Source of the DNA: Klebsormidium nitens
Taxonomy: Eukaryota > Streptophyta > Klebsormidiophyceae > Klebsormidiales > Klebsormidiaceae
NCBI GenBank assembly: GCA_000708835.1
Contig: DF237483.1
Location: forward strand, 1-53,886
DNA length: 53,886 bases
Direction of reading: 5' to 3'
Position numbers and translations under genes: made by a program. Shown piece by piece: positions 23,442 to 35,220 of this stretch (the first letter of the stretch is position 1; every line of letters begins with the position of its first letter). The notes beneath the pieces were generated by a model. It saw only the letters and a list, made by a program, of their open reading frames with translations, did no database searches and was not told where the DNA came from.

Positions 23442-24314
23442 AGAAATGAGGACTGATCCAGAGACATATCTTGCTAGCAGATTTACAACTTCATGTGTTG
23501 TTCACCAAGTTACACAGTTCAACTTTTCAACTGTAGACGTAGTCATATAGTCAGGTTACAGGAATATGATGAACCACTCTTCGGAAGCCTAGTCTTACGT
23601 TTAACGAAACCCTTGCTACCGGCAATTTCCAAAACATGGGAAACAACAGCCGTCTGACTGATGAATTTGCAGCAGTATCTGGGAACAGAAAAAGTAAGGC
23701 ATGGAATGCTGTGCATAGACATCCAATGCAACTTCATGATGCCATATAAGAAGGCGAACCCTCGCAGTCCGAAGGAATGGGGCACTGAGCAGTGGCTGCT
23801 CCTTTAGACTGAGAATTGGGCCTTTTTGCTGGTTTGGCTCTAGTCATTATCAGAAACAAAGAACTCGCCTTCAACTGATTTTTGTCTCTTTAAGGCGGGG
23901 CTAGTATCGTAAGACCGTCGTCGACCGATACGAACTTCATGATATGATGCAATTGGCGCAAGAGTGGTAGTCACGACCCGATGGTGGAATATAGGGGTCG
24001 AATCGTCGAAGATTGGAGGCGAAAATTTATCGGGCATTGATTAAGCATACTATGCACCAAGAAACGCTGATTGGAAGCATGTTACGCATGCTTCCTTATG
24101 CAACTTAATTTGAATAGGAAAAAAGCACACTGTTCCTCCCCTCAACAGAGTCATACGTAGCTTGCTTCAAGACCCAAACAAGGAAAAGATGTTGAGCTGA
24201 GGAAGACAAATCAGGATTCTTTGTAGCGGGGTACGGCTTGCCTGCACAAACGGACGAAGCAAAACCGATCCAAGGAGGCTGCTCAACCAAGCCTCTCAAC
24301 TACGACCAAAACGA
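23442..24314. other. Convergent intergenic region
   Basis: Lies between the 3' ends of the protease-like gene (+) and the first SWIM-dioxygenase gene (-). Short frames without motifs; presumed 3' UTRs. Confidence 0.4.
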
Positions 24315-27300
24315 TCATGCCAAAGACCGCAACCTTCCGCCGCTCCGAGACCACCCCTCCGCTTTCTTTTTCAAATCTACCACCAGAGCCGCCTCAAAGT
24401 ACACACTCAAAATCTCCCCCCCCTCGTCAAACTGGTTCCCGTGATACCCGCTCTCCTTCGCGTCCAGCAGAGCCTTCTGCCCTGGCCGGGGCGCCACAAA
24501 CAGGACCTTCTCCGCGCGCGCGGCCGCCTCCCATTTGTACTTCGGCTTGGGCCCCTCTCCCATCAGCCACGCCAGGTCCTCCTTTGAAAACGCGTAGCAA
24601 GAACAGACGGACGTCCCCTCTCCGTCCGCGAAGTTCTCCGGATCGTCGCATTCGTGCGGCAGAGTCCAATGGTCGCGGAGCACGACCGTCAGCATTTCCA
24701 CCGGGTATGCGCGAGACACCGCCTGGTAGAGAAAAAGATCCATGCTTGCGTTCATTGCGTTCGACTGCAGAAAGTGAGGGCCGGATTTAACCCAGTCCAA
24801 AACAGTAACTTCCTATTTCAGTGCCTTCACTTCTGAGGTGGAGAGGCCTTCAAGTAGCCACGGGACATAAGCTGACATTTTTTGGGTATGTATTGCAAGG
24901 GCCACTGCCTAGGACGGCCGGAGTCGTTACAAAGCTTCTGGGTGGCTTTTGACTGCGGAGCGGGCAGTATTTCGCTTTCTTGTCACGATTTTTCTGTCGC
25001 TGCAAAAGGATGCCCTTGCAAGTCATCGAGTCAGGAGTAACCTGGTAAAGCTCCCAGTCGGTCCCTTTGAGCATCTCCGGGCGGACCAGGTTGGCCTGCG
25101 TGTAGTCGTGGCTCAGCAGGATGGTGACGTACTCGGTGGCCGGGTCGAGCGCCCCGAGCGCTTCGACGACGGCCTGAGCCTTGCGTTCCGCCCCCGGCTT
25201 GTTCCAGGGGCCACCGGTGAAATCCTCCTGCAGAAATTAAAAGACTGAAGTCACGATTCTTCGATTTAGCAATGATAAGCTTCAGCAAAAGTAAGCTAAC
25301 CAGCCTAGGACGGGTGGGGTTAGTTTGGGGGTTTAGGGTGGGTACGGGTGCGGAGCAGGTTTTTTTGTGGGTTAGATTTTTAGCTTTAATGCAGGAGCTT
25401 ATTTTTGCTAGAGATTAGTTTCGCTAGAGTAAAGAAACATAGTAAAGTCTGCTTCTTGTCAAAATGGGCTTTTTTTTCCCTTGGTAAAGAGGCTTTGAAC
25501 TAGCTGTGAAAATTGTGTCTGTCTTTTGGAAAAGCGACGTTACCAAGTTTAGCCTCTCGTCTTCCTGCTTAAAGTCTGCTCTCAAGGTCTTTCAAGATCT
25601 CGTGGCGACCAATGAAACCTCTGCAGTTTTGACTATCTCATCGGTGTGTGATTTCCTGTCGTTCCAGATTTCCATGAGAAAGACTGGTGGAAGGTGCAGC
25701 CCCAAACCAGCGAGGTTCAAGGAGCTCAACTGTAAAGTAAGGCCCTTCAATGCATCAAAAGAGCAGAAGGTGTTTGTCGCTTACCTCCACTTCTAGATAA
25801 TGATGAGAGTCATCGTCGTAGGTGATCTTGTATCCAGTCTCTTGCAGATTGTGCGGTAAGCGATGGCATCGGTTGGGGGCCCAAAAGGTACCCCCCTTCT
25901 GCGCTTCTTCCTGGATGATGCTGAATGTGAGGGTCGCACGATACCCGCTTTTGACCTCCTTGACCACGTGCAAACAATCGCCGTACATAGCTGCCCACTG
26001 GACGGTTTGCCGGTCCCCGGAAAGGGGGGCAAAGTCAAACACGTGGTCGACCCCCCCATGAGAGACCACGAGCTCGCCTGCATTGCGGAGATGAAAAATG
26101 TAGCCCGGGCAGGTTTTACGGAGGTTTAGAGACGAATGAGGAAAGGACCACAGGAAATCTTGACTTAACCAGATCTGCTTTAGCGGATTCTTGATCTGGT
26201 TTAGCGGATGTTTGTCAGAATGTTTGTCAGAATACATACCAGTCTAACGTGGGAGAGTGGCATCTAATTCTCGCATGAGCAGGCTTGTTTGGACATATTT
26301 CCTCTCTGTGAAGGCAAGATCGTCCTGAAGAGTGTTGAGGCGTTTCAAATGGCCCAGTCGCCTCAAAGAAGTGGGGATGCACTTCACATACCCATCCGAA
26401 GGCTCTTGATAGTACTTTTCACATCGCGCAATATTGTTATGTCAATGGCAGAATCTTGGACAAATACGTCAGCCAGACGTGGTCTTTTCAGTCGCTTACC
26501 GCCTTCATGCTCCGACGGCAGGCAGACCACCAGCGTCCCGATCATGTTCTCCGCGTTACGGGGGGAGTCCACGTGGCGCTTGAAGAACCCTCCCTCCCCG
26601 TAGACGTTGATCTTGTACGGCAGGAGCGAAATCCGGTGGCCGTGTGCCATGTGCTTCTGAATATGCTCCATGATAGGCCGCAAGAAGATCGCCTGCGTAA
26701 GAACCATGATAAGACTGGTTTACGGTCGGGAATCATGAACGGGAGACAATTGGCCCAGGCCAGTTCGAAATCTTTCAACCGGAGTCTAGCGCAAGTCTCT
26801 TCTAAGGCAGACGTACTCAGTGCCTGTGTCATCAAAGCACATGTAACCCGTGTGATACGCTCTCACGCAGGTAGCGAAGATGTCGCAGGCGTGTTGATCG
26901 GGAAGCTGACGCAAGATGCCTGCTGCAACCGGCAACTCGCCTTCAGCATCTCCATGAAAACGTAGTCAGACCGCCTCAATCACTCAATTCTCACCTCAAT
27001 CAGGCTCCCGCTCCGTTAGGTTACCGCTTCCTTGCTGGTCATGAGTGTTCCTTTAAGATGCGTAATTCTCACACCTACGCAAAGGAGCTTGCAGATTACC
27101 TTGTAGTATTTGTAGTCCGGACGCGACTCTCCGGCAAAAGGATCGACCACCTCGACAAGAGTTGCCAACGCGTGCTGGCACCAGGCAGCGGTTGGCGACC
27201 CAGCTTGTGATCCACAGTCGCAGACGTAGGAAAACGACGGAGACTCCCAGTAACCAAAGCCTGCTCTGGAGGAGTGCGGTTCTGGAATGTTGGTTGCGGT

Positions 27301-29147
27301 GATCCTCGATTTTAACAAGCGCTCGCCTTCTGTGACCTGCAAAACCTCACAACGAATGCTCAATTGCACTGATGTACTCGCAGCATCGCCTTTAGTTGGC
27401 ATAACGCATTTGAACTCACTGATTTGATCAAATTGTTCCTATGCTGATTAAGCTGACCTAAAGAAGGCATAAATTCGAACATGGAACTCGCGGCTTTTGC
27501 ATGTTGTGACGAGGGATGTCTTGGTGGTTCTGGTCCACTTGCGTCATTCAATCACCGTCTCGACACAATTCGAAAGAAGATAGTTAGATTGTGACAACCA
27601 CTTTGTCTTCATTAGGAGACAAGTTAGGTGAAATCATCACGATCTGGTTCATGCTCTTACCCTCGCCTTGAACGTAGCTGTGTAGTAACCCTGACTCTCA
27701 TTGTGCCTCGACTTCTGGACAGATGTTTGCGTGATGGTCTGGACCGTGGCATGCCCCTTCAACAGCTTGAGCTTTTGCTCCTTGCCGAATCCCAAGCGGA
27801 CGAGAGTCTCCTGAAGAAGTAAAGATTAGAGAAGTCTTGTCCATCTTCCACGTATAATGAGTGAATCCTGTCTTGGACCTCGATTTGCGCGCCATGATAG
27901 ATATCAAGCCATCTACATGCACCAGAATCTATCTTCGATTGTCGCCTGGGTGTGCTTTTTACTAGAGATATTGTTTGCAATGCATGGTCCAAGCGGGTTA
28001 TCAGTTTCAGTTGGCAGCCTAGTCGTCAAAGCCTTCCCTTTCGCACTTGCTTTTGTAGCGACTGCGTTCCTAATTGTCTGCTTCTTATCGACAAAAGCAG
28101 AACGCGGAATTGGAAAAGCATTTCTTACCATAGACAGGCCTGGGACGTATGTCCTATGGTCATCGATGTGAGTATAGTCAAAGTCAAGATGGAAAAAGGC
28201 CTCCCAAGCTTTCCGAATGGAGTAGTTGACCACATTAGCTCCCTCCTTCAGGTCTCCAAAGCCCGCAATATTGCTCTTCTCAATGACGGTCTTAAGGGCA
28301 AGGTTCGTGATAGTCTCAGCAAGCGTGGTTTTTGGAGCTGCAAAGTAGGAGGAAAGAAGAGGTTGGTAAAAGCCAATCTGTACTAGCCCTCGTAATGCTG
28401 CTGAAAGTTGAGACGCACATTTGCTAGATGATAGTTGGAAAATATAAGCGATACTGTGAGGCTATAAACTCCAAAAGTTCTGGACCTGCCCAGCCAAAGG
28501 CAAATAGATGATTCAGAGCGCTGGCTAATGGTCTACGCAATCGACCCCAGGATATTTTTGAGGCTTTGATCAAACTTGGCAACAAAACAAAAGAATGAAC
28601 AAAATTACACAAAATCAAAAGGCAAGAAGGTCTTTGCCCTCGGATAGATTTGTACTTAAGCGAGTCTGGCCTCAAAGAACAAGCAGCCTGTAAGCGGTTT
28701 CCGAGTCAAGCTTTGAAAGTGCACTCGTAGTTCGCTCCAGGTTACTTTCGTTTATAATCTGTTCTAAGCAATGATGGAAATCGAGGTTTTTGTTCAAATG
28801 TACGTACCGGAAGAGGACGAGGTCAATGTGCATTCCTGAGGATCCCCATCCAGAAGCTTGACCAGCAAACTCTTCTGGTCATTGTCAGGTAGCTTGACTG
28901 AACCTCCACAGCAGAAGACGTTTTCCTCCGAAAATCCCTTGAAGAGCTCATTGACTCTTCCTGCAAGAAGACGCTCCTTTTCGCTGTAATCGTCACACTG
29001 GACTTCCTCAATTTGATTCACGCCCTTGCTCCGGAGGCTTCCCAACGGGATGCCAACTTCCTCAAGCTTCTGAAGCGCCTTCTGCAGCTTTAGGAAGTTC
29101 CTGACCAAATGAGTAGGCTCCATCAGGGAAGAGGCCTTGGCTTTCAA
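24315..29147 (-). CDS. SWIM-like zinc motif fused to 2OG-Fe(II) dioxygenase, copy 1
   Basis: Exons on the minus strand: 29147-28808, 28337-28129, 27810-27661, 27336-27100, 26692-26500, 26077-25785, 25227-25042 and 24722-24315; 2,016 nt, 671 aa. An inner ATG at 29123 aligns better with copy 2 and would give 663 aa. The dioxygenase core has YKINVYGEGGFFKRHVDSPR with iron ligands His352 and Asp354, then YGDCLHVV with His413 and Arg423 for 2-oxoglutarate; the 61-residue His-His spacing suits a prolyl-hydroxylase-like fold. Upstream, residues 272-288 read CDC...CQH, a C-x-C-x11-C-x-H pattern like SWIM zinc domains. The N-terminal 230 aa and C-terminal 200 aa are conserved with copy 2 but not recognised. 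The family oxidises proteins, nucleic acids or small molecules; the substrate here is unknown. One intron (25041-24723) is absent from copy 2. Confidence 0.85.
25041..25042 (-). other. Copy-specific intron position
   Basis: Junction where the copy-1 coding sequence is interrupted after ...YQ (CAG/GTTACT) and resumes at 24722 (TACCAG/GCGGTG). Copy 2 reads straight through the same place inside exon 30528-29983. The intron is 319 bp and its 3' end repeats the TACCAG-G of the upstream exon end. Confidence 0.75.
25308..25365 (+). repeat. G-rich telomere-like fragment in intron
   Basis: Contains ggggttag, gggggtttaggg and gggtacggg within an intron of the copy-1 dioxygenase gene. A similar C-rich segment in the opposite orientation lies at 39250-39300. 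It may be an old interstitial telomere-like insertion or a G-quadruplex-forming tract. Confidence 0.35.
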
Positions 29148-29982
29148 CTGGATAAGACTAAATGTGTCTTAAGCAACCTGCTCTTGAAAGAACCAGCGAA
29201 GACGAGAAGCGAATAAGCCGCTGCGAAGGCGGGGCCGTCGCCAAATCGAACATCCAAGATGCTGTCTCGCCTCAGCGGACGCCACAGAAGTACTGAGCAG
29301 GATAAACGAATGAACAAACACCGTTGTTTTCTCCGATGCACGGCAGCCGGGCGACACGGCGGCCGCCTGCAGTCGCGTCACGTGCCAGGCCGCCAGCTCG
29401 GCAACGCAGAGCGGCGGCACATTGCGCGGCCGCGCGCCGAAAGCCGCGCGCGTCCGGAAGAATTACACCGTGGCAGCGCGCAGGGGCCGTCGCATCGCGT
29501 CGCCAGGACCATTCCTTTCGTGACGCCCAGATGCTTCGCTGTCCAATACCTTCGGACCGCGTGCCTAGTAGTGGCATGCTCCGCGATTTTGATAAGTGCT
29601 TTGAACTTGAGGGCACGGAAATCATTGGGCTCGTTATCATCCGCACGTCTTTCCCGACAGCTTATTGGACTTGTATATTGAGGAGCTAAGCTGAACAGGT
29701 TGAACCCTGCGGCTTATGGTGGTTTCGACATTCTGAGGTGCTCCAGCCGCGTAGGTCACCCAATGAGTATGAGACAGTCAACGCGCAGACTGAATCAGCT
29801 TGGCGGCTAAAACTTGATTGTAGCTGTATTGAATACGAAGCCTGTGCATCTTGCAGACAAATCAAGTTCAAAATGTCGCCGCGCAAAAGGCAACATGCAT
29901 CCGAAGAAACCTGCTTAGACCTTGAGAACCTGCCGTCCAGACTTTCTCTACCGGGTCTCTATCTTCCTTCTTCGACTGTCCA
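29148..29982. promoter_or_regulatory. Upstream region of copy 1 with CpG-rich island
   Basis: Bases about 29340-29500 are strongly CpG-rich with repeated cggccgc-type octamers, unlike the AT-richer flanks. It lies 190-350 bp upstream of the copy-1 start codon, so it is a likely promoter. Copy 2 has the same kind of island at the same relative place. Confidence 0.5.
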
Positions 29983-32900
29983 TCAGACTTTCTTTGCTAT
30001 CTCGATCACTAGCGCTGCCTCGAAGTACACGCTCAGCGTTTCCCCGCCCTCTTCGTACTCATTCCCCGAGTAGCCGCTCTCTCTTTCTTCCAGCTTCGCC
30101 TTCTGCGCGGCCGTCGGCGCGACGAGCAGCGTCTTGCCCGCGGCCGCGGACGCCGCCCACTTGTACTCCGGCTTAGGTCCCTCCCCCACCAGCCACGCCA
30201 GGTCCTCCTTCGTGAAAGCGTAACAAGAGTATTTGGCCGCTCCCTGACCCTCGTGGAAATCCTCATTACTTTCATCCGGAAGATTCCAGTGATCGCGCGT
30301 CACGACCGTCAGCATCTTGACCGGGAAAGCCCCGGCCACTGCCTGGTGCAGCACCCAGTCGCTCCCCTTGAGAATCTCGGGGCGGAGAAGGTTGGCCTGC
30401 GTGTAGTCGTGGCTCAGCAGGATGGTGACGTAATCCGGGGCCGGGTCAAGCGCTCGGAGGGCCTCCACGATGGACTGCGCCTTGCGCTCCGCCTCGGGCT
30501 TGTTCCAAGGGCCGCTGCTGACCTCATCCTGAAAAAGGTCGACAAAAGCATATTCGGATTGCGCAGGCTTGAAATGAAATCTACTCTTGATAGAAGCACC
30601 TAGTACAAGCTAACAGGTCTTGCTGCGCACATCATCTGTTCCGTCCGTGCAGATCTTTCAATATGGCCAGATTGAAGAATGGATATTCACGGACCGTGCT
30701 TACGAAGCGTTTGCTATAATTGAACCAGACTTGAGAACCTGGAATACAAATTCAGCAGAAGCATCGATTATCATCTTGGAAAAACAGCTATGGAAATGCG
30801 GAAAATCCGGCTGCCCACCTCCATTTTCGGAAGGTCGTAATGGCCGACGTCGGCGTTGATCTTGTATCCAATATCTGACAAGTTGTCGCGCACACGAGGA
30901 ACCTCGGGGTCGGAGCGACAAATCCAGTAGGGACTCTCCTCCTCCTTCGGTTCTTCTTCCTGGATGATGCTGAAGGTGAGGGTCGCCCGGAAGCCCCTCT
31001 TCACCTCCTTGACCTCGTGCACGCAGTCGCCGTACATGGCGGCCCACTGGACTCGTTCCCGGTCACCGGAACGAGGGGCAAAGTCAAACACGTGGTCGAC
31101 CCCCCCATGAGACACAACAAGCTCTCCTGTGCACAAAAGAAAGCCTGTTGACGGGGCCGGAAAAGTGGATTGCTGGGGCCGAAAAAGTGGATTGCTTAGT
31201 TTTATCGCTTCAAGTCGTGATCGGAGACGAATATGGGCGGAGCTAAGAAAACACTTTGGTGTCAGCTTCATCCACGAAGGTGGGTTTATACTTTTCACAA
31301 GTTACATCACCCTTGTGAAGCAGGTGATCCCTGGAAGGTGAAAACGTTTTTTGCACGCTAGTCAGAGAAGCCGCATCGCATTATTTTTGAGGACACGTAA
31401 AGTAGTAGCTCATTTTCACGGATTTGCTGGCATGGAGCCACTCACCGCCCTCGTGCTCTGACGGCAGGCAGACCACCAGCGTCCCGATCATGTTCTTCAC
31501 ATCCCGGGGGGAGTCCACGTGGCGTTTGAAGAAGCCGCCTTCCCCGTAGACGTTGATCTTATACGGCAGGAGCGAGATACGAGCGCCGTGGGCCATGCGC
31601 TCTTGGATGTGCTTCATAATGGGTTGCAAAAAGAGCGCCTGCAGAAAGGTGGTAGATAAAGTCCATCAAGGGCTCTGAATTTCACCACGATCGAAGTACT
31701 GGAAGGAAAAGCGCACCTGCAGAGATGATCGGATGCAGATCTGGCAGCCTTCAGTGTGTGGACACTAATGTGGCCTCCGATGTTCTGGTTATTAGCGTAG
31801 ACCCGCGTTTCCTACGCTGTCCGGATTGGAACGCAACTGATCGCGATAGCTGCTTACCGGAATTTGGTGGTGCCTTGCAACCATTGGAAGTCAAAGACGT
31901 GTCGAAGTCGCTGCTATCAGTTGTTTCATGGAGAATCACGCTTACCTTGTTGTATTCAAAGTCCGGGCGCTTCTTGTTCGCCAACGGATCGACCAACGCA
32001 ACGAGAGTCGCCACGGCGTGGTCACACCAAGTCAGGGCCGACTTTGCTGCCCTTTCTCCACATTCGCACTCGTACGATAGTTGTAGGGCGTTCTTGTCGT
32101 AAAGGTCAACGTGAGCATAAGCCTCCTGGGGCTCCTCGACCTTGCCAGCAGTGACTGTTGTCTTCAGGGAACGGTCGTCTTTTGTAACCTGCAAAGCAAG
32201 GAACTTTTCCAGTCGAACTCAACACACAAGATTTGAAACATGCAAACTCCCAACTTTGGAAGTGTGATCCAAGCAGCGCATAGATAAATGTCAATCCGCA
32301 GATGCCTCTTTAGTAACTCCTTTAGACCGTTCCTGCCACGTACTGGATGGCCGAATGCTAACGGATAAGACCCGTGGTTCTGGTTTGCTCCTCACAAGTG
32401 ACACAAAGGAGCTCTGCCTTTTGAGGAGCAGACTCACAGGGGAGAGATCTCAGTTGCTTAGCAATAGGCTCACGTCAAGCAAAGCTCGCGTCAAGCAAAC
32501 AATCACTCACCTTTGCGGTAAAAGTTGCTGTATAATATTCCGGATCTTCCACGCTCCGTTTCGTTTTCAGTGCCTTTGTTGAGACCGCTTCGATCGTTGC
32601 TCGCCACTCCAAATGATCCAGCCGCCCTTGGCTCCCCAGTCCCAGACGGACGAGATATCCCTGAAGGAAAGCACTGCGCCCTTTAGAAAACCGCCAAGAC
32701 AGCAGAATAGATTGCTTCTGAACCAGCTAAGAACAAGCTGAGAGATGTACATGTGATCTAGGAAGTTTCAAAACGTACTTCTCGAAGAACCTTGTTCTAA
32801 AAGCTGGGCAAAGCCTCCTTACTTCAAATCCTACTCTTCATTATCCAAAGAACTTCTGAATTCGGAAGCAGTTAGGACACAGTATACCTTAGCAAATGTG

Positions 32901-34175
32901 AGATGAGAAGATTTGCAATTTTGGAGCCAGAACGTTATTGGATCCTGCAGTTTTCAGTGACCAATCGAGCTTGAGCTATTCGTTCCGTGCTTGTAGAGAG
33001 AGATAGCTTAGTAACGAGGTTGCTGCCGAAAGAGGAAATGCAGACGAAGGCAAAAACAGTCGGTCTATGAACAGAAGATGGCTTCTGAGCGACCGACTTA
33101 AATTCCGAACATCAATTCATTGATTCTTACCCTGGACAAGCCTGGAATGTAGGTCCTGCTGCTTGGCTTGTAGCTGTAGTCGAAATCGAGATGGAAGAAG
33201 GATTCCCAAGCCTTTCTGACAGAGTAGTCGACTACGTTTGCTCCTTCTTTTAGGTCGCCGAACCCTGCTATGCTGCTCTTCTCAATCACATTCTTGAGGA
33301 TGAGGTTCGTGATACTCTCAGCAAGGGTAGTGTTTGGTCCTGCACCGTAAGTTGAACAGAGCTAAGCAAGTTATCATTTTGTGGTCACTTGATTGGAACA
33401 GGGTGATACCTCAGCGCGCCCGCTAGCTAGATTGTACCTAATAGGTTCCACAGGAGTTTCAATCATGCAAGAATCTCTTGTCTACACACATTGATCATGG
33501 AAAGCACCATGCACAAGCTTCAGTGCCGCGGCATCCTAGAAGTAGAGGTTGAACAAACTCAGGTGTAAAAGATGTAAGCAAAGGGCACAGTATTCGGGAT
33601 TCACAAGTCTCAGCAGACGGTCTTGAAAGGCGTTTGGAAGATGCTGAAAGCCTGCAAAGCTCTGGTTCTCACTTCATGGTGACTGTTAACATTTTTGAAC
33701 GAGCTCAACTGCGTGACTTCTGACGAATAGGCACACAAGGTTTTGCGTAAATGTAGGGGATTGGTGCTTGTTCCTTTGGTTGTGGATCAATCAAAGCGCC
33801 TTCGTTGCGAGGAGCACTTTGTCTTGGAAGTTGGTTTTACTCACCAGATTGGCCAGTCTCTGTAGCGGACGAAGGCAGCGTGGAACTTTGGGGGGGCCCA
33901 TCCACAAGCTTCACGATCACGCTTTTCAGGTCATGTTCTGGCAGCTTGACCAATCCTCCACAACAAAACACATTCTTCTCGGCAAAGCTTCCGTAGAGCT
34001 CCTTGACCGTGTTTGCAAGAAGACGCTCTTTCTGTCCGTAGGTGGTGGACTTATACCGTTTCCCATAAAATGTCCCTTCGGTTTCGATGCTTCCAAGACG
34101 GAGACCATCTTTTACAATCTTCCTTAGGGCAGTCTGCAGCTTCTGGAAGTTCTGGACGAGAGACAGGGGTTCCAT
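29983..34175 (-). CDS. SWIM-like zinc motif fused to 2OG-Fe(II) dioxygenase, copy 2
   Basis: Exons on the minus strand: 34175-33845, 33339-33131, 32660-32511, 32188-31946, 31638-31446, 31126-30819 and 30528-29983; 1,980 nt, 659 aa, all phases consistent. Iron ligands are His351, Asp353 and His412; Arg422 should bind 2-oxoglutarate. The SWIM-like motif is CEC...CDH (Cys271, Cys273, Cys285, His287). Exons 2 and 3 and the HxD exon have exactly the same lengths as in copy 1 (209, 150 and 193 nt) and the six shared introns have the same phases, so the pair arose by tandem duplication. By eye the HxD exon is about 86% identical to copy 1 (55 of 64), while the SWIM exon is far more diverged. No signal peptide is seen; a nuclear or cytosolic protein is likely. 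SWIM modules usually bind DNA or protein, so it may steer the oxygenase to a target (inference). Confidence 0.86.
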
Positions 34176-35220
34176 AATGAAGAGCGTCTTGTGATGGTTG
34201 TTTAAAAACCGCTTTTTAGAGCCAGAACACTTCCTTCATCAACAGATCAACGTTGAAGAAAAGGGAGTCTGGTGCTCCGACGCGTTCACGCCGGCCGCCG
34301 CGAGCGCGCAGCGGCCGCCTGTTAGGCCACGATGGCGGGCCTGAGGTTTGCGGGCTTACTGCAAGTTGCGCGGCCGCGGGCCGTGGCGCCGCAACAATGA
34401 TCGTCTCGGGAGCAGCACCCGGCCGCGTCGTCGCGTTCCGCGCCCAGCAGCGGCGCGGCCTGACAAGCGCGCACGAGGCTGTCCAGGTGCCGCTGTCCGA
34501 TGTGCACGACTGTGCACCGACAACTTGCGCTCGTCAAGTGGGAGCAAAGCCTAACTTTGAGGTTTCGGTCTCGTCTGAACGTCATCAGTGTCATCATGAC
34601 TATGGGGACCGGCCGGGGACGACGAGATCGTTTGGCTTGCTCTGTCGCTTTGCACAAGGCATGTTGCACGAGTCTGCTTGGGATTTCCACGTGATCGGAG
34701 TAGATGTGTTGGAGCTGAATAGGAATGCTGCTTCGCTTTCTAGTCCTTAAAATTCAAATACACCTGGGGCACCTGCGGGGCACCTGCGCTATCGGGCTGC
34801 CCAAAGTTTGGATTTGGAATTGATTGCTCTTCTTTTCCAGGAGGCGCTCTTTAGCATACATAGCTGGACGAAGCAGCCTGCTGTCGTACTCACGGACATT
34901 TGAGTCAGCAGAAGGCGATATCTGAGCATTTGAATAGCGTAGGGTCTCACATTGAGAAAGCAAAGCTGTACCAGACCTTCTGTTTGGCAGGCCGACCGTC
35001 TTATAATGCTCAAGAACCCTGCAGACTAAAGAATTGCATCTGTCATCTTCCTACTCCACAACGGCAGCCACTCGTACTCCGATGCGCGGGCACGGTCTGT
35101 TTGCTTCTCGAAGGCGTTCTTAAGCCTTGCACTTTTCCAAAATGCCTTCAGAACTGTGTCGGATTGCAGGAAAGCTTATCAAGGGTTTCCAGCAAGGGTT
35201 GCTGGTAATTTTGCTGGAAA
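34176..35220. promoter_or_regulatory. Upstream region of copy 2 with CpG-rich island
   Basis: Bases about 34280-34500 are CpG-rich with several cggccgc motifs, beginning about 105 bp upstream of the copy-2 ATG. Presumed promoter. The rest, to 35220, shows short frames only and nothing recognisable. Confidence 0.5.
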
